DNA of 11,048 nucleotides, taken from RGIG8700 sp964568815. Its GTDB lineage: Bacteria; Bacillota; Clostridia; RGIG6154. Each line of letters opens with the position of its first letter. Position 1 is the stretch's first letter. Location of the stretch: positions 1 through 11,048 of the forward strand of contig CAZMRY010000048.1 of the NCBI GenBank assembly GCA_964568815.1. Reading direction: 5' to 3'. Shown here piece by piece: positions 5,882 to 11,048 of this stretch. The notes beneath the pieces are model-generated. The model worked only from the letters and a program-made list of their open reading frames with translations. It was not told where the DNA came from and ran no database searches. The position numbers were made by a program, and so were the translations under genes.

Positions 5882-7273
5882 ATGCTTTTTTCCAGTATTC
5901 CATTTTTATATTATTTTATACCAATAGTACTGATTTTATATTACTTAGCTCCAAAAGTGCTTAAAAACACAGTTCTACTTATTTCCAGTCTTATATTTTA
6001 CGGATGGGGAGAGCCCAAATATGTATTTTTAATGGTTGCAACCGTACTTGCGGGATATATTTTCGGAATTTTAACAGAAAAATACAAGGGAAAGCCTTTA
6101 GCAAAGGTTTTTCTCACACTTTCGGTTTTAACAAGCATTACAGGACTTATTTATTTTAAATACGCCGATTTCTTTATAGAGAATTTTAATGCAATAACAG
6201 GGCTGTCCATACCCCTTTTAAAGCTTGCGCTTCCTATTGGCATCAGCTTTTATACCTTCCAGATATTAAGCTACAATGTTGATGTTTACAGAGGTGATGT
6301 TAAGGCTCAGAAAAATCCTTTAACCCTTGCAACATATGTGGCACTTTTTCCACAGCTTATTGCAGGTCCTATTGTAAGATACTCAGATGTTGAAAAACAG
6401 CTTGTTGAAAGAACACACAGCTTTGATATGGCATCGGAGGGTATAAGAAGATTTATTATCGGTCTTTCGAAAAAAATCCTTCTTGCAAATACACTGGGTG
6501 AGCTTGGCGAGGTGTTTTTAGCCTCAACAGATGTATCTGTTTTATATTACTGGCTTGTGGCATTTGCTTATATGCTCCAGATTTACTTTGACTTCTCAGG
6601 GTACAGCGATATGGCGATAGGTCTTGGAAAATTGCTCGGCTTTGATTTTATGGAAAACTTCAACTATCCCTTTATATCAAAAAGCATAACAGAGTTCTGG
6701 AGAAGATGGCATATTTCTCTTGGTACATGGTTCAGGGATTATGTGTATATACCAATGGGCGGAAACAGAGTAAGCAGACCGAGAATGCTCTTTAATATAT
6801 TTTTAGTATGGTTTTTAACCGGTTTCTGGCACGGAGCACAGTGGAACTTTATTGTATGGGGGCTTTATTTCGGCATAGTCTTAACTCTTGAAAAATTCTT
6901 TTATTTAAAGCACCTTGAAAAGCATAAAGTCTTAGGACATATCTATGTGTTGTTTTTAGTTGCGATAAGCTTTATGATTTTCAATGCAGGAAATTTAAGC
7001 TTGGCAGCTGAGTATGTAAAAGGTATGTTTGGTATTGGTGATGTACAGCTTATTTCTGCAGAATTTATCTATCAGCTTAAAAACTATGGATTTGTACTTT
7101 TGTTGGGTGCGGTAGGTGCAACACCTCTACCCCGAAAACTTGCAGGAAAATTTCTGCCCAAAAACTCAACAGGTGATATACTGGAAACCTTATTTTTAAT
7201 TATTTTACTTGTTGTATCAACGGCATTCCTTGCAGATGGGTCGTTTAATCCCTTCTTATATTTCAGATTTTGA
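5882..7273 (+). CDS. MBOAT O-acyltransferase (AlgI/DltB type)
   Basis: This polytopic membrane enzyme of the MBOAT superfamily moves an acyl group, usually acetyl, across the membrane for O-acylation of an exported polymer. The 463 residues match the family. The key block runs from WRRWHISLGTWFRDYVYIP (Trp273-His277 onwards) to LTGFWHGAQWNF, with the invariant catalytic His at 317. Other AlgI features are LPIGISFYTFQILSY, FPQLIAGPIVRY and QIYFDFSGYSDMAIG. The ATG at 5882 is chosen because AAGGGAG stands 6 nt upstream; a GTG 30 bp earlier lies inside the terminator. The next gene, 8 bp downstream, encodes the usual AlgJ-like partner. The polymer could be an exopolysaccharide, secondary cell-wall polymer or teichoic acid; the sequence does not tell. 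Confidence 0.95.
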   Translation: MLFSSIPFLYYFIPIVLILYYLAPKVLKNTVLLISSLIFYGWGEPKYVFLMVATVLAGYIFGILTEKYKGKPLAKVFLTLSVLTSITGLIYFKYADFFIENFNAITGLSIPLLKLALPIGISFYTFQILSYNVDVYRGDVKAQKNPLTLATYVALFPQLIAGPIVRYSDVEKQLVERTHSFDMASEGIRRFIIGLSKKILLANTLGELGEVFLASTDVSVLYYWLVAFAYMLQIYFDFSGYSDMAIGLGKLLGFDFMENFNYPFISKSITEFWRRWHISLGTWFRDYVYIPMGGNRVSRPRMLFNIFLVWFLTGFWHGAQWNFIVWGLYFGIVLTLEKFFYLKHLEKHKVLGHIYVLFLVAISFMIFNAGNLSLAAEYVKGMFGIGDVQLISAEFIYQLKNYGFVLLLGAVGATPLPRKLAGKFLPKNSTGDILETLFLIILLVVSTAFLADGSFNPFLYFRF

Positions 7274-7281
7274 GGTGAAAT

Positions 7282-8376
7282 ATGAAAAATATAATAAAAA
7301 CATCAATAATTGCAGTTCTGGTTCTTGTGATATCACTTTCATGTTGGTTTAAGCCTCATACAGCGTATTCAGAAACAGAAAGAAGACTTCTTGCTGAAAA
7401 GCCTGTATTTTCAGCTGATACTGTTTTTGCAGGGAATTATATGAAAGATTTTGAACTTTATGCAACAGATCAGTTTCCTTTTCGTGATAATTTCAGAACT
7501 TTAAAAGCTCTTTTTGCAGAGTATATATTGAATAAAAAGGACAATAATGGTCTTTTTGTTGCAGAGGGACACATTTCAAAGCTTGAATATCCTGTAAACC
7601 CTGATATGGTAGATAACGCAGAGGGAAAATTTGATTTTCTATATGAAGAATATATGAAAGATAAAGATGTTAACATTTATCTTTGTGTTATTCCTGATAA
7701 AAACTATTTTATTGCAGAGAAAAACGGCTATATTTCAATAGATTATAAGGCTTTTGCAGAAAACTTTGCAAAAAGAATGGATTATATGAAGTATATTGAT
7801 ATTTTTCCACTTCTTTCTCTTGCCTGTTATTACAACACAGATTCTCACTGGAAACAAGAGAAAATTATTCATATAGCAGAGCATCTTGCAGAAAGCATGG
7901 GACAAGACTTGGATGCACTGTATAAAGAAAATACTCTAAAAAATCCTTTTAAGGGCGTGTATCTTGGGCAGTCTGCATTACCATTTAAGGCTGACACTAT
8001 AAAATATCTTACAAATGACATGCTTGATAACTGCACAGTTAAATATTATGATACAGGTGTGGCGGTAGAGGGAGATATGTATAATATGGAAAAGGCAGAA
8101 GGCAAAGACCCATATGAAATGTTCCTGTCAGGCACATCGCCCTTAATCGAAATTGAAAATAATATGGCAGAAACAGATAAGGAGCTTGTAATATTCAGAG
8201 ATTCCTTCGGAAGCAGTATTACACCTCTTCTTGTACCTGCCTACAGAAAAATAACTGTTGTGGATATAAGATATATCCAAAGTGCATTTGTGGGGAACTA
8301 TGTTAATTTTGACAATCAGGATGTATTGTTTATATATAGCACAACACTTTTAAACAACAGCACAGCATTCAGGTGA
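7282..8376 (+). CDS. DHHW-family (AlgJ/AlgX-like) secreted acyltransferase partner
   Basis: The 364-residue protein has an N-terminal membrane anchor or signal (hydrophobic residues 4-21 after MKN) and an extracellular domain. It carries the DHHW-family pattern: SETERRLLAEKP near the start, the Asp-Ser-His-Trp tetrad at residues 187-190 inside NTDSHWK, and IFRDSFGSS with Asp307-Ser308. These are the parts expected of an SGNH-hydrolase-like fold, with Asp187/His189 and Ser308 as likely catalytic residues. In known systems, AlgJ/AlgX-like proteins take the acyl group delivered by the MBOAT protein and place it on the polymer. It follows the MBOAT gene by 8 bp, with an AGGTGA ribosome binding site over the preceding stop. 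The tetrad reads DSHW instead of DHHW, a common variation. Confidence 0.88.
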   Translation: MKNIIKTSIIAVLVLVISLSCWFKPHTAYSETERRLLAEKPVFSADTVFAGNYMKDFELYATDQFPFRDNFRTLKALFAEYILNKKDNNGLFVAEGHISKLEYPVNPDMVDNAEGKFDFLYEEYMKDKDVNIYLCVIPDKNYFIAEKNGYISIDYKAFAENFAKRMDYMKYIDIFPLLSLACYYNTDSHWKQEKIIHIAEHLAESMGQDLDALYKENTLKNPFKGVYLGQSALPFKADTIKYLTNDMLDNCTVKYYDTGVAVEGDMYNMEKAEGKDPYEMFLSGTSPLIEIENNMAETDKELVIFRDSFGSSITPLLVPAYRKITVVDIRYIQSAFVGNYVNFDNQDVLFIYSTTLLNNSTAFR

Positions 8377-8380
8377 TATT

Positions 8381-9298
8381 ATGAAACTTTATTTTGCACC
8401 CTTAGAGGGTATAACATCATACACATACAGAAACACTCATAATGAATTTTTCGGCGGATGTGATGAATATTTTGCACCATTTATTTCACCAAGTGAAAAT
8501 GAAAGAATAAGTGAAAAGCATTTCAGGGATATTCTGCCTGAAAATAATAAAGATATCTCCCTTGTACCACAGACGCTTACAAACAACAGTGAATATGCTC
8601 TTATGTTTGAAAGACAGGTTGAAAAAATAGGATACAAAGAGTTTAACATAAATCTCGGATGTCCTTCGGGAACAGTTGTAAAAAAGGGAAAAGGCTCAGG
8701 CTTTCTTAAAAATCCTGATACACTTGACAGCTTTCTTTCGGAAATATTCAATAACAGTAATCTTGATATATCTGTCAAAACAAGAATTGGTTATTCATCA
8801 TCTGCAGAAATGGAAAGGCTCACTGAAATTTATAATAAGTATAATTTAAAAAGCCTTATTATACATCCAAGAGTAAGAGAGGCAATGTATACAGGCGTAC
8901 CTGATATGGAGGTTTTCAAAAAAGCATACGAAAGCTCTCAAAATAAGGTTTGCTATAACGGTAATATCTTCACAGTCCATGATTTTGAAAAAGTTTCAGC
9001 AGAATACAAAGACCTTGAGGGCATAATGCTAGGCAGGGGAGCTGTTGCAAACCCTGCCATATTCAGAGAAATAAAAGGCGGAAGAAAGGTTGAAACAGAC
9101 GAACTTGTTGAATTTACCGAAGTTCTTGCGGAAAGATATATGAAGCTTTTAAAGTCAGAGGTGTTTACTCTTAAAAAGCTTAAGGAAATATGGATGTACA
9201 TAATGTGGAACTTCCCCGATGAAAAGAAAACACTGAAAGCTGTAAAAAAAGCTAACAATCTGGCGGATTTTAAATGTGCTTTGAATTTACTTAAATAA
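8381..9298 (+). CDS. tRNA-dihydrouridine synthase family protein
   Basis: This FMN-dependent TIM-barrel enzyme reduces uridines in the tRNA D-loop. In 305 residues it shows FAPLEGIT (residues 5-12), the NLGCPS motif with the catalytic Cys94, KTRIG (Lys133-Gly137) and IIHPRVR with His162/Arg164, which bind FMN and substrate, and MLGRGAVANP (Gly218-Gly220), which grips the FMN phosphate. The C-terminal helical part is short. The exact Dus subtype and tRNA position cannot be read from this. It starts 4 bp after the DHHW gene, with AGGTGATATT in between, so it appears to be the third gene of the acyltransferase operon. A functional link to acylation is not obvious and may be just co-expression. 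Confidence 0.93.
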   Translation: MKLYFAPLEGITSYTYRNTHNEFFGGCDEYFAPFISPSENERISEKHFRDILPENNKDISLVPQTLTNNSEYALMFERQVEKIGYKEFNINLGCPSGTVVKKGKGSGFLKNPDTLDSFLSEIFNNSNLDISVKTRIGYSSSAEMERLTEIYNKYNLKSLIIHPRVREAMYTGVPDMEVFKKAYESSQNKVCYNGNIFTVHDFEKVSAEYKDLEGIMLGRGAVANPAIFREIKGGRKVETDELVEFTEVLAERYMKLLKSEVFTLKKLKEIWMYIMWNFPDEKKTLKAVKKANNLADFKCALNLLK

Positions 9299-9302
9299 AC
9301 TG

Positions 9303-9331
9303 TTGCAAAAAAGGTAAAGATATGTTATAAT
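9303..9331 (+). promoter_or_regulatory. putP promoter
   Basis: TTGCAA (9303-9308), a 17-bp spacer and a perfect TATAAT (9326-9331), with TGT directly before it (extended -10). The predicted start is near 9338, about 28 nt before the putP ATG. The -35 box begins five bases after the dus stop codon. Confidence 0.85.
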
Positions 9332-9345
9332 ATCTTTATCTTTTT
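9308..9345. repeat. 16-bp inverted repeat covering the putP promoter
   Basis: 9308-9323 pairs with 9330-9345 around a 6-nt loop (GTTATA). All 16 positions match apart from one G-T wobble, and the inner 9 bp TAAAGATAT/ATATCTTTA are perfect. The repeat includes the -10 box. As DNA it could be an operator; as RNA in a dus read-through transcript it would form an A/U-rich hairpin ending in TTTTT, so it could also terminate the upstream operon. The low GC content makes it a weak terminator by the usual measure. Confidence 0.7.
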
Positions 9346-9365
9346 ACATTTTGGAGGTTAAAATT

Positions 9366-10919
9366 ATGCAGGGAAACACGATTCAGATTCTTGTAGCTAT
9401 GGTAATTTATATGGCAGTAGTTATATTTATTGGAATCGCATTTGCAAAAAGAGCAAATACAAATTCAGAAAACTATTATCTCGGCGGTCGTTCTTTAGGC
9501 CCTTGGGTTGCAGCAATGAGTGCCGAAGCATCGGATATGAGCGGATGGCTTTTAATGGGTCTTCCTGGTGTTGCGTACTGGTGCGGTCTTGCAGATGCAG
9601 CCTGGACGGCAATCGGTCTTGCAATCGGTACATATTTTAACTGGCTTTTAGTATCAAAAAGACTTCGCAGATACAGTATAAGAGCCAACAACTCAATTAC
9701 CCTTCCTGATTTCTTCTCAAACAGATTCCGTGAAGGAAAGAAAGTAATACTTACACTTGCGGCTTTATTTATTCTTGTGTTCTTCACAGTTTATGCGGCA
9801 AGCTGTTTTGTAACATGCGGTAAGCTTTTTTCAACACTTTTCGGTGCCCCTTATATCTCAATGATGATTGTTGGTGCAATCTTCGTGTTGATTTACACTA
9901 TCCTCGGCGGATTTTTAGCTGAAAGTGCATCAGACTTTATGCAGGGTATAGTAATGATTGTTGCCCTTGTTGTAATAGTTGCAGTAAGCACAGTTAAAGC
10001 AGGCGGATTTGGTCAGGTTATTGAAAACGCAAAAGAAATTCCGGGCTTTTTGGAATTCTTCGGTCTTGCAACACCTGTTCTTGAAGAAGGAAAGCAGGTT
10101 GTAGAAGCAGGAAAACCTGTTTTTGGTGCTGCTGCAGATTATGGTTGGCTTACAATTTTTTCAATGCTTGCATGGGGTCTCGGTTATTTTGGTATGCCAC
10201 AGGTTCTCTTAAGATTTATGGCAATCCGTGAAGAAAGCGAGCTTAAGCAATCAAGAAGAATTGCAATGGTTTGGGTTGTAATATCACTTGCAGTTGCAGT
10301 GTTTATCGGTATTGTAGGCAGACAGCTTTTCCCGACTGAACATCTTACAGCATCAGATGCTGAAAACATTTTCATAACACTTTCGGAAAACTCACTTCCT
10401 GCATTTTTTGCAGGCTTTGTAATGGCAGGTATTTTAGCTGCAACAATCAGCTCATCAGACTCATACCTTCTCATTGCAGCGTCAGCCTTTGCTAAAAATA
10501 TATATCAGGGCGTGTGTAATAAAAAAGCATCAGACAAGCAGGTTATGATTGTTTCAAGAATAACACTTCTCTTAATTGCAATAATTGCTGCAGTAATCGC
10601 TCTTGACGAAAACAGCATTATTTTTAGAATTGTATCATTTGCATGGGCAGGCTTTGGTGCAACATTTGGTCCTTTAATGCTCTTCTCACTTTTCTGGAAG
10701 AGAACAACAAAGGAAGGTGCAGTAGCCGGTATGGTAAGCGGTGCGGCAATGGTATTTATCTGGAAGCTTTGCATAAGTAAGCTTGGCGGAGCATTTGCAA
10801 TTTATGAGCTCCTCCCTGCATTTATAATTTCAGCAATAGTTATTGTTGTTGTTTCACTTCTTACACCTGCGCCATCAAAGGAAATTCAGGAAGACTTCGA
10901 CTTTGTAGCTGGTAAATAA
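9366..10919 (+). CDS. putP: Sodium/proline symporter
   Basis: This member of the sodium:solute symporter family takes up proline with sodium ions. Using the ATG at 9366 it has 517 residues, near the family norm of about 500, and about 13 membrane helices. YYLGGRSLGPW and ASDMSGWLLMGLPG are PutP hallmarks; Asp57, Ser59 and Gly60 correspond to the sodium/proline-binding Asp55-Ser57-Gly58 of the E. coli protein. ILAATISSSDSYLL supplies the Ser/Thr residues of the second sodium-site helix, and AIREESELKQSRRIAM is another conserved loop. A TTG start 15 bp upstream is rejected because it overlaps the GGAGG ribosome binding site. An extended loop, VLEEGKQVVEAGKPVFG, precedes the Tyr-Gly-Trp helix. 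Proline is the likely substrate; uptake of a related solute is not ruled out. Confidence 0.93.
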   Translation: MQGNTIQILVAMVIYMAVVIFIGIAFAKRANTNSENYYLGGRSLGPWVAAMSAEASDMSGWLLMGLPGVAYWCGLADAAWTAIGLAIGTYFNWLLVSKRLRRYSIRANNSITLPDFFSNRFREGKKVILTLAALFILVFFTVYAASCFVTCGKLFSTLFGAPYISMMIVGAIFVLIYTILGGFLAESASDFMQGIVMIVALVVIVAVSTVKAGGFGQVIENAKEIPGFLEFFGLATPVLEEGKQVVEAGKPVFGAAADYGWLTIFSMLAWGLGYFGMPQVLLRFMAIREESELKQSRRIAMVWVVISLAVAVFIGIVGRQLFPTEHLTASDAENIFITLSENSLPAFFAGFVMAGILAATISSSDSYLLIAASAFAKNIYQGVCNKKASDKQVMIVSRITLLLIAIIAAVIALDENSIIFRIVSFAWAGFGATFGPLMLFSLFWKRTTKEGAVAGMVSGAAMVFIWKLCISKLGGAFAIYELLPAFIISAIVIVVVSLLTPAPSKEIQEDFDFVAGK

Positions 10920-10923
10920 TTAT

Positions 10924-10948
10924 AAAAAAACTTCCTTTTGCAAGGGAA
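10924..10948 (-). terminator. Leftward intrinsic terminator downstream of putP
   Basis: Read on the minus strand, a stem TTCCCT/AAGGAA (10943-10948 with 10932-10937, one G-U pair, loop of 5) is followed by one G and a run of seven T's. This is the right form for a terminator of leftward transcription entering from beyond the right edge. Read rightwards there is no U-tract after the stem, so putP itself has no clear terminator here. Confidence 0.6.
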
Positions 10949-10958
10949 TAGGAAAAAT

Positions 10959-11040
10959 GCTTCAGAATGAGCAAACTGAACCTATAGGGGTTACCCGAAG
11001 GCGTATGTGTATACGCCGAGAGGTGAAGTTTGTTCATAGC
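10959..11040 (+). ncRNA. Compact multi-stem structured element, family not recognised
   Basis: An outer stem pairs 10967-10977 with 11027-11037 (11 bp, one G-U), with GC/GC (10959-10960 with 11039-11040) beyond it. A tandem G-A mismatch follows (10978-10979 with 11025-11026), then ACCT/AGGT (10980-10983 with 11021-11024). Inside are a small GGG/CCC hairpin (10988-10990 with 10994-10996) and a perfect 7-bp hairpin GGCGTAT-GTGT-ATACGCC (11000-11017). TTCAG (10961-10965) can also pair with CTGAA (10976-10980), which would compete with the outer stem. It could be a leader RNA or riboswitch for a gene beyond the edge, or a small RNA. The strand is uncertain: the tandem G-A favours plus, the nearby leftward terminator favours minus. 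Confidence 0.45.
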
Positions 11041-11048
11041 AAAAAGGT

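Noticed and set aside
8437..8778. A 113-codon minus-strand reading frame
   Set aside because: It is wholly antisense to the conserved dus gene, with no protein-family features or ribosome binding site.
9351..9365. A TTG start extending PutP by five residues
   Set aside because: It overlaps the GGAGG ribosome binding site that serves the ATG at 9366.
10959..11040. A known riboswitch (lysine, c-di-GMP, THF, SAM or guanidine type) or SRP/RNase P RNA
   Set aside because: Short resemblances such as GGGGTTACC or GAGAGG occur, but the invariant core sequences of those families are missing.
1..11048. CRISPR arrays, insertion sequences, phage genes or toxin-antitoxin pairs
   Set aside because: No regularly spaced direct repeats, transposase or integrase motifs, or paired small genes of that kind were found.

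Overview
The window looks like the chromosome of a low-GC Gram-positive bacterium, most likely a clostridial member of the Bacillota. Support comes from strong AGGAGG-type ribosome binding sites, an A/T-rich third codon position, sigma-A-type promoters with TG-extended -10 boxes, a YkvI-family membrane protein, a DUF1292 protein, a PutP symporter and a 6S RNA candidate of Gram-positive style. The genus cannot be given from the sequence alone. Gene order is dense, and there are no insertion sequences, phage genes, tRNAs, rRNAs or CRISPR arrays.

Left part (1-2900): argG and argH, the last two steps of arginine synthesis, are read leftwards from a near-consensus promoter at 2762-2789. The 173-bp gap between argG and the divergent ykvI-like gene holds a series of palindromic sites resembling ARG boxes. 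Three have centres exactly 21 bp apart and a fourth lies just before the ykvI-like ribosome binding site. This is the expected design for control by an ArgR/AhrC repressor, and it suggests the uncharacterised YkvI-family transporter belongs to the arginine regulon.

Middle part (2898-5865): after the ykvI-like gene, a clear promoter drives an unknown eight-helix membrane protein and a DUF1292 protein. Right behind these, 4850-5030 folds as a long irregular hairpin with a terminal stem, a large central bubble and an apical arm. That is the architecture of 6S RNA, the regulator of housekeeping RNA polymerase. A secreted lipoprotein with a charged Glu/Lys/Pro linker follows and ends in a strong terminator.

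Right part (5882-11048): an MBOAT O-acyltransferase of the AlgI/DltB type, a DHHW/AlgJ-like secreted partner and a tRNA-dihydrouridine synthase are packed with gaps of 8 and 4 bp, so they probably form one operon. The first two probably O-acylate a cell-surface or exported polymer. A putP sodium/proline symporter follows. Its strong promoter is buried in a 16-bp inverted repeat. Downstream of putP are a leftward terminator and, at the window edge, a compact multi-stem structure that I cannot assign to a known RNA family.

The best candidates for something undescribed are the ArgR-like array shared with the YkvI-family gene and the unassigned structured element at 10959-11040.
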